Positions 44,034 through 53,688 of a stretch of 64,000 nucleotides of DNA are shown piece by piece. The notes below the pieces were generated by a model that saw only the letters and a list, made by a program, of their open reading frames with translations, made no database searches and was not told the DNA's origin. Source of the stretch: Pseudoduganella buxea. GTDB lineage: Bacteria; Pseudomonadota; Gammaproteobacteria; Burkholderiales; Burkholderiaceae_D. The position numbers and the translations under genes are program-made. Position 1 is the first letter of the stretch, and each line of letters starts with the position of its first letter. The DNA lies in NCBI RefSeq assembly GCF_009720835.1, contig NZ_WNKZ01000013.1:21351-85350 (forward strand), in the 5' to 3' direction.

Positions 44034-46943
44034 ATGAAGAGAACCATATTGGCCACCTTGCTGCCGATCGGGCTGGCCGCGTACGCGTCAAGCGTGATGG
44101 CGCAGGAAGCATCGAAGGACAACTCAACGGACGGTATGACAGCGACTGCCACCTCCGGCGCATCCGGCGAGGCGCCCCAGGGGGCGGCACCCGACCCGGC
44201 CCAGGAAGCGGCCGTCAGCACGGTCGTCGTCACGGGCTTCCGATCGAGCCTGCAGAAGGCACTGAACCTGAAGGCCCAGGCCATCGGCGTGCGCGACTCC
44301 ATCGTGGCCGAGGATATCGGCAAATTCCCCGAGGCGAACGTGGCCGAGTCGCTGCAGCGCGTGCCCGGCGTCATCCTGAACCGCGACGAAAGCTCGGCCG
44401 AAGGCCAGCGCATCTCGATCCGGGGCCTGCCCACCGAGTATTCCGTCACCACCCTGAATGGCGCGCCCGTCAACACCACGTCCACCAGCACCATCGGCAG
44501 CGCCGCGCGGGGCTTCAACTACGACGTCTTCGCCTCGGAGCTGTTCGGCCGCATCGACTTCTACAAGTCGCCGCTGGCCGAACTGACCGAAGGCGGGCTC
44601 GGTGGCGTGGTCGACCTGCAGTCGCCCCGCCCGTTCGACAATCCGAAACGCACCATCCGCTACGCCGTCACGGGCGCCTACAACACGATGTCCAAGCACG
44701 CCGATCCGATGGGCTTCGCGCTGTTCTCGAACACGTGGGGACCGGTGGGCTTCCTGATCGGCGTATCGCATTCGGCCAGCGTCAACAACCGCTCCGGCTT
44801 CGAGGCCACGGGCGGCTACAACAGCTCGGCGCAGGGCAGCCAGACCCCCGTCAGGGGCAATTTCGCGCTGGCGCTGGACTACGACAGCCCCCGCGCCAAC
44901 CTGGGCGGCTACACCCGCGAACAGGTCGACAACGCGCTGCTGCCCCGCATCTACCGCTTCTACGGTTCGGCCAACGACCGCTCGCGCGACGGGCTGGTGT
45001 CCTCGCTGCAGTACAAGAGCGGCCCTTTCAACCTTTCCGTCGACACCATGTACTCGAAGCTGAAGAACCGGCGCGACGAGATGTATTTTGGCCTGCTGGT
45101 GCGCAACAGCCGCACCACCAACCGCAACGCGCCGGCCGGCCAGACGGGCAACAACGGCCTGATTCCCCTGAACGTGGCCATCGATGCGGGCTCGAACCTG
45201 CTGACGGGCACCTTCGGCAATTCGTCCTACAGCAGCGGCGTGACCTACAGCGAGGATGAAACAGCGTTCGGCTACCTAAGCCTGAACGGACGGTGGCAGG
45301 CCAATGAGCGCCTGGTCGTCACCGGGCAGGCCAGCATCAACGACAGCAAGGCCACCAGCTACCAGAGCACCCTGTCCGGCCAGATCTTCGGCGTCGATTC
45401 GACCATCGACTACGGCTCCGACCACGTCTACCCGTCACTCTCCTCGCCCGTCAGCTATACGGACCCGAACAACTTCCAGGGCTTCGGCATCGGCACGGGC
45501 TGGACCCGCGAAACGGACAAGGGCAAGCAGGCCAGGCTCGTGGCGGACTGGGATTACGATCTGCCGGGCGGGTGGAGCGGTCACCTGAAGGGCGGCGCCG
45601 TGTATGTCGAAACGACGAAGGGCATCAACAAGCGCAACGGCACCTCGCTGGCCACCGCACGCCTGAACGCGCTGGGGACGACGGGCCTGCGCGGCGGCAT
45701 GACGTCCGACCTGCCCGTGTCGGAACTGGACATGGGCGGCGGCTGGCCGGCCCGGTGGGGCACCTTCTCGCGCGACTACACCTTCGCCACATTCAATCCA
45801 CTCGAATTCAATCCCGAGTCCAGCTTCACGCCGGCGCAGAGCTTCACGGCGAAGGAAAAGATTTCGACGGCTTTCATCCAGTCCGACTTCAAGGGCAAGG
45901 TGGCCGGCAAGGACCTGCGCGTCAATGCGGGCGTGCGCTACTCGCGCACGGAAACGGATATCGCCAACTTCAAGCAGCAGGGCGCCAGCCTGGTGTACGC
46001 GCCGAACCGCGAGCAGGGCTCGTACAGCAACCTGCTGCCCGCCATCAGCGCCGCGCTGGATTTGACGGACACGCTGATGTGGCGGGCATCGTGGGGCAAG
46101 ACCATCAGCCGCGCGTCGCTCGGCATCATCGCGGCGCAGACGGTGATCCCGAATCCCTTCGACAATACGGCCACGTCCGGCAACCCGAACCTGCGCCCGC
46201 AGCAGTCGAAGAACCTGGACACCAGCCTCGAATGGTATTTCCAGGAAGGGGGCCTGTTATCGGCGGCCGTGTTCCGCAAGACGTTGACCGATGCGACGGT
46301 GGCCAATACGTCGCAGACGACCTTCGGTGCGCTGGGCCTGCCCGACACGGCGCTGGGTGCGCTGTTCCAGGATGCGAACGGGCGCGTCGACCCGAACCTG
46401 CCGATGACCTTGCGCAGCTATACGAATGCGGGCGAACAGGTCCTGAAGGGCTTCGAGCTGGCCTACCAGCAGGCCTTCACCTTCCTGCCCGAACCGTTCA
46501 GGGGCCTGGGCGCGCTGGCCAGCTTCACCCATATCGACCCGTTCAACAGCGCCAGATGGATCAGTAACGGCGGGAGGGAGGTCAAGGTCAACTCGGTGCC
46601 GAAGTACGCATACAGCACCACTGCTTACTACGAGCGCGGTCCGCTGGCGCTGCGCCTGTCGTGGAACTACAAGGGCCGCTCGCTGCATGGCGACAATCCG
46701 CGCAACCTGGGTGACGACCTGATACGGTGGCGCGCCGCGCGCGGCTACCTGGACGGCAATATCAGCTACCGCTTCAACGACGCCATCGAACTGCGCATCG
46801 ATGCGCTGAACCTGTCGAACACGCTGTCCTACGACTACTTCGAGGACGCGTCGGGACGCTTCGGCAGCGGCAGGAAGACCCGGATGGACTACGCCAAGTA
46901 CGACGGGCGGACCATCAAGATCGGCATTCGCGGCAAGCTGTGA
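44034..46943 (+). CDS. TonB-dependent receptor, LacI-controlled locus
   Basis: A 969-residue outer-membrane importer with signal peptide ending in SVMAQ, TonB-box-like STVVVTGF, plug motifs (DSIVAEDIGKFPEANVAESLQRVPGVILNRDESS, GQRISIRGLPTEYSVTTLNGAPV, ELTEGGLGGVVDLQSPRPFD) and a barrel ending in KIGIRGKL. ATG 44034 has GGAG six bases before it; the frame also allows GTG 44001. Its stop overlaps the beta-propeller gene by four bases. The associated enzymes suggest acidic pectic or arabinogalactan side chains as cargo (inference). Confidence 0.92.
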   Translation: MKRTILATLLPIGLAAYASSVMAQEASKDNSTDGMTATATSGASGEAPQGAAPDPAQEAAVSTVVVTGFRSSLQKALNLKAQAIGVRDSIVAEDIGKFPEANVAESLQRVPGVILNRDESSAEGQRISIRGLPTEYSVTTLNGAPVNTTSTSTIGSAARGFNYDVFASELFGRIDFYKSPLAELTEGGLGGVVDLQSPRPFDNPKRTIRYAVTGAYNTMSKHADPMGFALFSNTWGPVGFLIGVSHSASVNNRSGFEATGGYNSSAQGSQTPVRGNFALALDYDSPRANLGGYTREQVDNALLPRIYRFYGSANDRSRDGLVSSLQYKSGPFNLSVDTMYSKLKNRRDEMYFGLLVRNSRTTNRNAPAGQTGNNGLIPLNVAIDAGSNLLTGTFGNSSYSSGVTYSEDETAFGYLSLNGRWQANERLVVTGQASINDSKATSYQSTLSGQIFGVDSTIDYGSDHVYPSLSSPVSYTDPNNFQGFGIGTGWTRETDKGKQARLVADWDYDLPGGWSGHLKGGAVYVETTKGINKRNGTSLATARLNALGTTGLRGGMTSDLPVSELDMGGGWPARWGTFSRDYTFATFNPLEFNPESSFTPAQSFTAKEKISTAFIQSDFKGKVAGKDLRVNAGVRYSRTETDIANFKQQGASLVYAPNREQGSYSNLLPAISAALDLTDTLMWRASWGKTISRASLGIIAAQTVIPNPFDNTATSGNPNLRPQQSKNLDTSLEWYFQEGGLLSAAVFRKTLTDATVANTSQTTFGALGLPDTALGALFQDANGRVDPNLPMTLRSYTNAGEQVLKGFELAYQQAFTFLPEPFRGLGALASFTHIDPFNSARWISNGGREVKVNSVPKYAYSTTAYYERGPLALRLSWNYKGRSLHGDNPRNLGDDLIRWRAARGYLDGNISYRFNDAIELRIDALNLSNTLSYDYFEDASGRFGSGRKTRMDYAKYDGRTIKIGIRGKL

Positions 46944-48247
46944 GGGTGCTCACACTTGCCGGGGTTTGCCTGGTGGCGATGCTGGCCGGCTGCGCCACCG
47001 GCGTGGCGGATGTGTCGCTCGTCGCCGTGGCGGAGGGCTGGGCGGACAACTCCGTCAACGCCGTCGCCTTCCGCCGCGATGCGCTCGTATCCCACGGCGA
47101 CACCCAGTACATCGCGTTCTACGATCCGGAAGGGTACGTCGTGCTGGGCAAGCGCAAGCTGGGCACGACGGCGTGGCAGCTGGCGCGCACCCAGTACCGG
47201 GGCAACGCGCGCGACGCCCACAACAGCATCAGCATCACGGTGGACGGCGCAGGCAGGCTGCACGTGGCATGGGATCACCACAACGGGCCCTTGCACTATG
47301 CCCGCGCCGTGGTCCCGGGTGCGCTGGCGCTGGGCGCCGAACAGCCGATGACGGGACGGCACGAAGCATCCGTCACCTATCCGGAGTTCTACCGGCTGGC
47401 CGGCGGTGCGCTGCTGTTCCTGTACCGCGATGGCGGCTCGGGCCGGGGCAACCTGGTCGTGAACCGCTACGATCCCGCCACGGGCATGTGGACCCGCCTG
47501 CACGATAACCTCGTCAGCGGGGAAGGGCAGCGCAACGCCTACTGGCAGGCCTGCGTCGACGCTGCCGGCACGATGCACCTGTCGTGGGTGTGGCGCGAGT
47601 CGCCGGACGTGGCCAGCAACCACGACCTGGCCTATGCCCGGTCGAGGGACGGCGGCGTGACGTGGGAACGCACCGACGGCAGCGCCTATGCCTTGCCGGT
47701 GACCCTGGCCAGCGCCGAATATGCGCTGCGCATTCCGCAGAACAGTGAACTGATCAACCAGACGTCGATGGCGGCCGATGGCGCGGGCCGGCCGTATATC
47801 GCCACCTACTGGCGCGCGGCCGGATCGCGCGTGCCGCAGTATCACGTCGTCCGTCACACGGCCGGCGGCTGGCGCGATGTCGACCTGGGACTGCGCCATA
47901 CACCATTCTCGCTGTCCGGTGCCGGCACCAAGGCCATTCCCGTGGCACGGCCCCGCATCGTCGCGGCGGAGCAGGGCAATGCGGGCGTGCTGCTGATCCG
48001 CGACGAGGAACGGGGCGGCAAGGCTTCGGCCGTGCTGCTGCACGACCTGGCAGCGCGCCGCTGGGCAGTACACGACCTGACCGATACGGCTGTCGGCGCC
48101 TGGGAACCCGGCATCGACACGGAACTGTGGCGGCGCACGGGCCAGCTGCACCTGTTCCTGCAGCACGTGCGGCAGGCCGACAACGAGGGCAGGGCGCCGG
48201 GCGCGCCCACGCCCGTGCGCGTACTGCAATGGCAGCCGCGCCTGTGA
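46940..48247 (+). CDS. BNR_4-type beta-propeller lipoprotein, probable polysaccharide lyase or rhamnosidase
   Basis: A 435-residue protein starting at GTG 46940, which overlaps the receptor stop (GTGA). It begins with a short lipoprotein signal (MRVLTLAGVCLVAMLAGC). The body has repeated blades such as DAHNSISITVDGAGRLHVAWDHHNGPLHYA, EASVTYPEFYRLAGGALLFLYRDGGSGRGNLVVNRYD and NAYWQACVDAAGTMHLSWVWRESPDVASNHDLAYARSRDGG. This pattern is the BNR_4 fold found in lyases and hydrolases acting near uronic acids (PL24, PL25, PL27, GH145 families). Linked GH105 and DUF2264 genes favour cleavage of a rhamnose-glucuronate bond. The exact family needs a profile search. Confidence 0.78.
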   Translation: MRVLTLAGVCLVAMLAGCATGVADVSLVAVAEGWADNSVNAVAFRRDALVSHGDTQYIAFYDPEGYVVLGKRKLGTTAWQLARTQYRGNARDAHNSISITVDGAGRLHVAWDHHNGPLHYARAVVPGALALGAEQPMTGRHEASVTYPEFYRLAGGALLFLYRDGGSGRGNLVVNRYDPATGMWTRLHDNLVSGEGQRNAYWQACVDAAGTMHLSWVWRESPDVASNHDLAYARSRDGGVTWERTDGSAYALPVTLASAEYALRIPQNSELINQTSMAADGAGRPYIATYWRAAGSRVPQYHVVRHTAGGWRDVDLGLRHTPFSLSGAGTKAIPVARPRIVAAEQGNAGVLLIRDEERGGKASAVLLHDLAARRWAVHDLTDTAVGAWEPGIDTELWRRTGQLHLFLQHVRQADNEGRAPGAPTPVRVLQWQPRL

Positions 48248-48266
48248 CAACCTATCCGGGACAACG

Positions 48267-49421
48267 ATGACACCGAACCGACAACGACGCCTTCTTACCA
48301 CGGCCTTGCTGCTGGGCGGCGCGGCCGCCATGACGGGCTGCGCGACCACACCAGGAAACTCCACCGCCACGCGCACCGGCGTGATCGCCCTGATCGACAA
48401 GGTCAACGGCCACTGGCAGCGCACCAATGCCCCCACCGAGTGGTCGTTCTGGAACGTGGCGGCCTACCACACGGGCAATATGGCGGCCTACCGGCTGACG
48501 GGCAACGAGGCCTGGCGGCGCTACTCGGAGGCGTGGGCCGAGCACAATCGGTGGATGGGCGCGAAGTCCCTTGATCGCGCACGCTGGCAGCTGACGTACG
48601 GCGAGACCGACGAGCACGTGCTGTTCGGCGACTGGCAGATCTGCTTCCAGACCTACGCCGACCTGTACCGGCTGGCGCCCGAGCCGCGCAAGATCGCCCG
48701 CGCGCGCGAGGTGATGGAATACCAGATGAGCACGAGCCGCAAGGATTACTGGTGGTGGGCCGACGGCCTGTACATGGTCATGCCCGTCATGACGAAGCTC
48801 TACGCCATCACGGGCAACCGCCTTTACCTGGACAAGCTGTACGAGTACTTCGACCATGCCAACGGCATCATGTACGACGGCCAGGAAGGGCTGTACTACC
48901 GCGACGCCAAGTATGTCTATCCGGCCCACCGCAGCGTCAATGGCCGCAAGGACTTCTGGTCGCGCGGGAACGGCTGGGTCTTCGCGGCGCTCGCCAAGGT
49001 ACTGGACGAGCTGCCTGCCGACGACCCGCACCGCGCAGCTTACGTGACGACGTTCCAGCGCATGGCGGTGGCGCTGAAGGCGGCCCAGCAGCCGCAGGGC
49101 TACTGGACCCGCAGCCTGGTCGACCCGGCCCACGCGCCGGGTCCGGAGACGAGCGGCACGGCGTTCTTCACCTACGGCCTGCTGTGGGGCATCAACCATG
49201 GCCTGCTCGACCGCGCGACCTACCTGCCCGCTGCGCGCCGGGGCTGGGACTACCTTGCCAATGTGGCCGTGCAGCCGGACGGGCGGGTCGGCTACGTGCA
49301 GCCCATCGGCGACCGCGCCATCCCCGGCCAGGTGGTGGACCAGAACTCGACAGCCCATTTCGGCGTCGGCGCCTTCCTGCTGGCCGCCGTCGAGATGGCG
49401 CGGCTGCTGGAACGACCCTAA
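48267..49421 (+). CDS. GH105 unsaturated uronyl hydrolase
   Basis: A 384-residue lipoprotein-like enzyme (signal with MTGC lipobox) with an alpha6/alpha6 barrel. Motifs: YGETDEHVLFGDWQICFQTYADLYRL, the catalytic-acid region WWWADGLYMVMPVMTKLY with D166, SRGNGWVFAALAKVLDEL and ETSGTAFFTYGLLWGI. GH105 and GH88 enzymes hydrate the double bond that a lyase leaves on a uronic acid and so release it. Its presence means a lyase product is expected; the adjacent beta-propeller protein is the obvious candidate source. Confidence 0.9.
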   Translation: MTPNRQRRLLTTALLLGGAAAMTGCATTPGNSTATRTGVIALIDKVNGHWQRTNAPTEWSFWNVAAYHTGNMAAYRLTGNEAWRRYSEAWAEHNRWMGAKSLDRARWQLTYGETDEHVLFGDWQICFQTYADLYRLAPEPRKIARAREVMEYQMSTSRKDYWWWADGLYMVMPVMTKLYAITGNRLYLDKLYEYFDHANGIMYDGQEGLYYRDAKYVYPAHRSVNGRKDFWSRGNGWVFAALAKVLDELPADDPHRAAYVTTFQRMAVALKAAQQPQGYWTRSLVDPAHAPGPETSGTAFFTYGLLWGINHGLLDRATYLPAARRGWDYLANVAVQPDGRVGYVQPIGDRAIPGQVVDQNSTAHFGVGAFLLAAVEMARLLERP

Positions 49422-49435
49422 CTGGAGGAAGAAGA

Positions 49436-50698
49436 ATGGAACGTCGACATTTCATGCAGGCGGTTGTGGCCGGATCGGCGGCCGCCGGCCTGCGAGGCAA
49501 CGCGGGTGCCGCCACGCCTGCGACCAACATTGCCGGCGGCGGCGAGCGTGCCGCGCAACTGGCGCTGCTGCAGCGCATGGCCGAGCCGGTGCTGTCGCTG
49601 ATGGCAGAGGGCCGGCTGAAGCAGCGCTTCACCCTGGAGCTGAGCCCCACGTGGGACGGGCGCGATCCGGCCGTGGCCTACCTGGAGTGCTTCGGGCGGC
49701 TGATCGCCGGCATCGCACCGTGGCTGGCGTTGCCGGACGACGACGGCGCCGAAGGCCGGATGCGCAAGCGGCTGCGCCAGATGGCCCTGGCCAGCTACAC
49801 GCACGCGGTGGACCCGAAAAGCCCGGACTACCTGCGCTGGCAAGGCCACGGCCAGGCCCTGGTCGATTCGGCCTACTTCACCAATGCGCTGATGCGGGCG
49901 CCGCAGGCCCTGTGGGAGCCGCTGGATGCGGCCACCAAGGCGCGCATCATCGTCGAGATCAAGCGGCTGCGCCGCATCGAGCCGCCCTACATCAACTGGC
50001 TGCTGTTCGCGGCCATGAACGAGGCGTGGCTGCTGTCGATCGGCGAGGAATCCGACCCGATGCGGATGAACGGCGCCATCCGCAAGATCAACGAATGGTA
50101 TGTGGGAGACGGCTGGATCAAGGACGGCGAAGCCTTCCACTTCGACTACTACTGCTCGTACGTGATGTATCCGATGCTGGTCGAGGTGCTGGAAGTGCTG
50201 GTGAAGCATAAGGGCCCGTTCTGGAACGCCAGGCCCGAGGAGCTGCTGGCCCAGGCGGTCAAGCGCATGCAACGCTACTCGGAACACCTGGAGCGCTTCA
50301 TCTCGCCGCAAGGCACCTACCCCCCCGTCGGCCGTTCGCTGACCTACCGGACAGCCGTGTTCCAGCCCCTCGGCCTGCTGGCGTGGCGCAAGCAGCTGCC
50401 GCCGTCGCTGCCGGAAGGCCAGGTGCGCGCCGCCCTGCATGCCGTGCACCGCGCCGTATGGGACGCGCCCGGCAACTTCACCAAGGACGGCTTCCTCACC
50501 ATCGGCTTCGTCGGCCACCAGCCCGAACTGGGCGACTGGTACTCCAACAACGGCAGCATGTACATCGCCTCGGCCGGCCTGCTGGCCCTGGGCCTGCCCG
50601 CCACGGACAGCTACTGGACGGCGCCGGCGCAGGACTGGACGCAAAAGAAGGCCTTCGGCGGCGCCAGGTTCCCGAAGGACTACCCGGTCAACTATTGA
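49436..50698 (+). CDS. DUF2264 / GH154-type protein
   Basis: A 420-residue exported protein with a twin-arginine-like N-terminus (MERRHFMQAVVAGSAAAGL). DUF2264 landmarks: ELSPTWDGRDPAVAYLECFGRLIAGIAPWL, PPYINWLLFAAMNEAWLL, KDGEAFHFDYYCSYVMYPMLVEVLE and FTKDGFLTIGFVGHQPELGDWYSNNGSMYIAS. Some members are now GH154 beta-glucuronidases acting on arabinogalactan (from memory). With GGAGGAA before ATG 49436 and a 14-base gap after GH105 it belongs to the same unit. It may remove unmodified glucuronate while GH105 takes the unsaturated form. Confidence 0.85.
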   Translation: MERRHFMQAVVAGSAAAGLRGNAGAATPATNIAGGGERAAQLALLQRMAEPVLSLMAEGRLKQRFTLELSPTWDGRDPAVAYLECFGRLIAGIAPWLALPDDDGAEGRMRKRLRQMALASYTHAVDPKSPDYLRWQGHGQALVDSAYFTNALMRAPQALWEPLDAATKARIIVEIKRLRRIEPPYINWLLFAAMNEAWLLSIGEESDPMRMNGAIRKINEWYVGDGWIKDGEAFHFDYYCSYVMYPMLVEVLEVLVKHKGPFWNARPEELLAQAVKRMQRYSEHLERFISPQGTYPPVGRSLTYRTAVFQPLGLLAWRKQLPPSLPEGQVRAALHAVHRAVWDAPGNFTKDGFLTIGFVGHQPELGDWYSNNGSMYIASAGLLALGLPATDSYWTAPAQDWTQKKAFGGARFPKDYPVNY

Positions 50699-50706
50699 TC
50701 GAAAAA

Positions 50707-50723
50707 TCCGGGACTGTCCCGGA
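50707..50723. repeat. 17-bp CCGGGAC-N-GTCCCGG palindrome
   Basis: TCCGGGACTGTCCCGGA, the reverse complement of the first unit of the cluster at 21619-21720. It sits nine bases after the DUF2264 stop, at the end of the glycan unit. Confidence 0.85.
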
Positions 50724-50841
50724 TTAATCCAAGGCGGTGGCCAGCCCCGAAAGGGGCATGGCGCGCCGGGGGCAGCCGCGTTACCATCGGCGCATGGCTG
50801 TGCGCCCGGCCGGGACGGGTGCGAATTGACAGGAAACACCC

Positions 50842-51420
50842 ATGGGAAAAACCCGACTCGAAGCCTTCAGCGACGGCGTCATCGCCATCATCATCACCAT
50901 CATGGTGCTGGAATTGAAGGTGCCGCATGGCGCCACGCTGGAGGCCCTGGTGCCGCTGGGCCCCGTGCTGCTCAGCTATGTGCTGAGCTTCGCCTATGTC
51001 GGCATCTACTGGAACAACCACCACCACCTGCTGCACGCCGTGCAAAGCGTCTCGGGCGGCGTGTTGTGGGCCAACCTGCACCTGCTGTTCTGGCTGTCGC
51101 TGATCCCCTTCGTCACGGGCTGGATGGGCGAAAACCATTTCGCCACCTTGCCCGTGGCCGCGTATGGCGTGATCCTGTTCATGTCATCGGTGGCCTACAT
51201 GATCCTGGTGCGCTTCCTGACGCGCCACCAGCGCGAGAACGCGGCGCTGGCCCGGGCCATCGGCTCGGACCGCAAGGGCCATGCCTCGATGGCCCTGTAT
51301 GCGGTGGGCGTGGCACTGGCCTTCGTCCACCCGTGGCTGGGCTTTGCCGTCTACTTCGGCGTGGCGCTGCTGTGGTTCATTCCCGACCGCCGCATCGAGC
51401 AGACCGTTCACACGGCGTGA
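50842..51420 (+). CDS. TMEM175-family (DUF1211) potassium channel-like protein
   Basis: A 192-residue membrane protein with six hydrophobic segments. The first helix carries the family motif RLEAFSDGVIAIIITIMVLEL (FSDG), followed by SYVLSFAYVGIYWNNHHHLLH. Bacterial TMEM175 homologues form tetrameric potassium-leak channels. AGGAAAC precedes the ATG by eight bases. Its 3' end overlaps the converging DUF1275 gene by 13 bases. No link to the glycan genes is evident. Confidence 0.88.
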   Translation: MGKTRLEAFSDGVIAIIITIMVLELKVPHGATLEALVPLGPVLLSYVLSFAYVGIYWNNHHHLLHAVQSVSGGVLWANLHLLFWLSLIPFVTGWMGENHFATLPVAAYGVILFMSSVAYMILVRFLTRHQRENAALARAIGSDRKGHASMALYAVGVALAFVHPWLGFAVYFGVALLWFIPDRRIEQTVHTA

Positions 51421-52118
51421 GAAGGCGCCGGCGGCACGGTGGCGGGCGCGGACCACGACATGGCCGTCAGCAGCACCAGGGTCGCCAGCGGCAGCAGCAG
51501 GCACCAGAAGCCGGTGCTGCGGTAGCCGTAGCCACCCAGGATGCAACCGAGCGCGAAGGCCAGCATGGGCCAGCCGAAGCGCACCAGCTTCTCGCGCACG
51601 GCGGGCGAGCCGTGGCCCGTCAGGCAATCCGTCACGTTGATCAGCATCTCCGTCACATTGCCCGTCATGACGGTGGTGGGCGCGATGCGGGAGAACACCA
51701 GCTTGCCGGCGGCATTGTGGATGCCCATCGCGGCGGCGCCCAGCATGCCGGCGGCCAGCACGATCGGCGCGGCCGGGTCCACCACGGCGTCGGCCATGAC
51801 GGCGGCGACCATGAAGGCGGCCAGCAGCAGCAACTGGGAGCCCAGCAGGGGCCGGATGGCATTGATGGCGCGTCGTTCGCAGGCGTTGGCCAGCAGCCGT
51901 GCACCGATCACGCCAGCGGCGAACGACGGGAAGGCGAGGAACTTGAGCAGCAGGACGCCTTCGGCGGACTGACCCAGTTCGGTGCCGATCAGGACGAAGT
52001 TGCCCGTCACGTGGGCGGTGAACAGGCCGAACAGGCCGACGAAACCGGCCGTGTCGACATAGCCGGCCAGCGCGGCCAGGCTGACGCCGAGGAACATGTC
52101 GCTGGGTTTGATCTTCAT
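51408..52118 (-). CDS. DUF1275 (YoaK-like) membrane protein
   Basis: A 236-residue polytopic inner-membrane protein of unknown function. Family signs: SLAALAGYVDTAGFVGLFGLFTAHVTGNFVLIGTEL and AAAMGIHNAAGKLVFSRIAPTTVMTGNVTEMLINVTD. I chose ATG 52118 (MKIKPSD) over the extended frame to 52163 because homologues start close to the first helix. It converges on the TMEM175-like gene with a short 3' overlap. Confidence 0.87.
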   Translation of the reverse strand: MKIKPSDMFLGVSLAALAGYVDTAGFVGLFGLFTAHVTGNFVLIGTELGQSAEGVLLLKFLAFPSFAAGVIGARLLANACERRAINAIRPLLGSQLLLLAAFMVAAVMADAVVDPAAPIVLAAGMLGAAAMGIHNAAGKLVFSRIAPTTVMTGNVTEMLINVTDCLTGHGSPAVREKLVRFGWPMLAFALGCILGGYGYRSTGFWCLLLPLATLVLLTAMSWSAPATVPPAPSHAV

Positions 52119-52231
52119 GGTGGGGACTTTCAGGAATAACGGAAGGGACGGTGGAGCGGGCAATGCGGTCTTGCCGTGCAGGGCGTGCCGACAACCGTGC
52201 TGCTGCCGGCGCGCCCGTGTTCAGGCGGCGA

Positions 52232-53071
52232 TCAGGACTTCAGGAAGGCCAGCAGTTCGGCATTCAGCTTGTCCTTGTGCGTCACGGGCAGGCCGTGCGG
52301 TGCGCCTTCGTAGACGGACAGGCGGCCCTGCGGCAGCAGCTCGACGGCGCGGCGGGCGGTGGCCGACAGGGGCACGATCTGGTCGTCGTCGCCATGCACC
52401 ACCAGGGTCGGGATGGTCATCTTCTTCAGGTCTTCCGAGAAGTCCGTTTCGGAGAACTGCTTGATGCAGGCGTAGGCGGCGCGGATGCTGCACTGCATGC
52501 CCTGCAGCCAGAACGTTTCGCGGATGCCGGCCGAATCCTTCGCGCCTTCGCGGTTGAAGCCGAAGAACGGCGTCGTCAGGTCCTTGAAGAACTGGGCGCG
52601 GTCGGCCTTGACGCCGGCGCGGATGCCGTCGAAGACTTCCATCGGCACGCCTTCCGGATTGTTCGGGCCCTTCAGCATCTGTGGCGTGACAGCGCCCACC
52701 AGCACGGCGCGCGTGACGCGGCCGGTGCCGTGGCGGCCGATGTAGCGGGCCACTTCGCCGCCGCCGGTCGAGTGACCGACCAGCATCGCGTCGACGATGT
52801 TGAGCTCATCGAGCAGGGCGGCCAGGTCGTCGGCATAGGTGTTCATGTCGTTGCCGTGCCATGGCTTGCTCGACAGGCCGTGGCCGCGGCGGTCATGGGC
52901 GATGACGCGGTAGCCATGCTCGGCCAGGAACATCATCTGGTCTTCCCAGGCGTCGCCCTGCAGGGGCCAGCCGTGGCTGAAGACGACGACGGGACCGTCG
53001 CCCCAGTCGGTATAGCGGATCTGCGTGCCGTCGCGCGTGGTGACGGTATTGATGGTGTGGCTGGTGCTCAT
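52232..53071 (-). CDS. Alpha/beta hydrolase (non-haem chloroperoxidase-like)
   Basis: A 279-residue cytoplasmic alpha/beta hydrolase. It has the oxyanion motif [13 protein letters not shown], the nucleophile S101 in GHSTGG, an acidic residue in [11 protein letters not shown] and H259 in [47 protein letters not shown] and the overall length match the cofactor-free haloperoxidase/esterase group; the natural substrate is unknown. ATG 53071 is supported by AAAGGA seven bases before it. It is divergent from the cupin gene. Confidence 0.91.
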   Translation of the reverse strand: MSTSHTINTVTTRDGTQIRYTDWGDGPVVVFSHGWPLQGDAWEDQMMFLAEHGYRVIAHDRRGHGLSSKPWHGNDMNTYADDLAALLDELNIVDAMLVGHSTGGGEVARYIGRHGTGRVTRAVLVGAVTPQMLKGPNNPEGVPMEVFDGIRAGVKADRAQFFKDLTTPFFGFNREGAKDSAGIRETFWLQGMQCSIRAAYACIKQFSETDFSEDLKKMTIPTLVVHGDDDQIVPLSATARRAVELLPQGRLSVYEGAPHGLPVTHKDKLNAELLAFLKS

Positions 53072-53301
53072 AAAATATCCTTTCGATAACGGGTTGGCGG
53101 GCCGGCGCCCGGCGGATGCCATGCCGGCGCGACCTTGTCATTGTCGGCAAGGGACTTGCCAGCGTCTACCCGGCCATAAGTACGGGGTGACCGCCCCCCG
53201 GCCGGCGGAGCGGCCATGCCTCGGATGGGGGCAGGGCGCCACGGCAGGGCGCCGCTGTGGTACAAAGGCGCTGTTGCCACTTTTTCCAAGCAGGAGTCAC
53301 C

Positions 53302-53688
53302 ATGTCCGGTTTCAGCATCAACCTCGAACAAAAAACCCTCGCCAACATCACCTTCCGCAGCGTGCTGTATACAACGGAGCGCAGCCAGCTGGTCGTCATG
53401 GCGCTGCAGCCCGGCGACGAGATCGGCGAAGAACGCCATGAAGGCCACGACCAGTTCATCCGCGTCGAATCCGGTCACGGCCAGGCCATCCTGGACGGCG
53501 AAGTGCACAAGCTGGAGGACGGCGTCGCCGTCGTCATCCCGGCCGGCACGACGCACAACGTCATCAATACGTCCGACAGCGAACTGCTGCACCTGTACAC
53601 CCTGTACACGCCACCGGAACACCCGGACGGCATCGTCCACCAGACCAAGGCCGAAGCGGACGAATACGAAGCCCAGCACGGTCACTAA
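53302..53688 (+). CDS. Cupin-domain protein
   Basis: A 128-residue single-domain cupin. Metal-ligand motifs are visible: GEERHEGHDQFIRVESGHG (two histidines and a glutamate region) and IPAGTTHNVINTS (third histidine). CAGGAG lies eight bases before ATG 53302. Small cupins of this kind bind a metal and may act as isomerases or sensors; no function can be assigned. A long hairpin follows its stop and could end its transcript. Confidence 0.88.
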   Translation: MSGFSINLEQKTLANITFRSVLYTTERSQLVVMALQPGDEIGEERHEGHDQFIRVESGHGQAILDGEVHKLEDGVAVVIPAGTTHNVINTSDSELLHLYTLYTPPEHPDGIVHQTKAEADEYEAQHGH

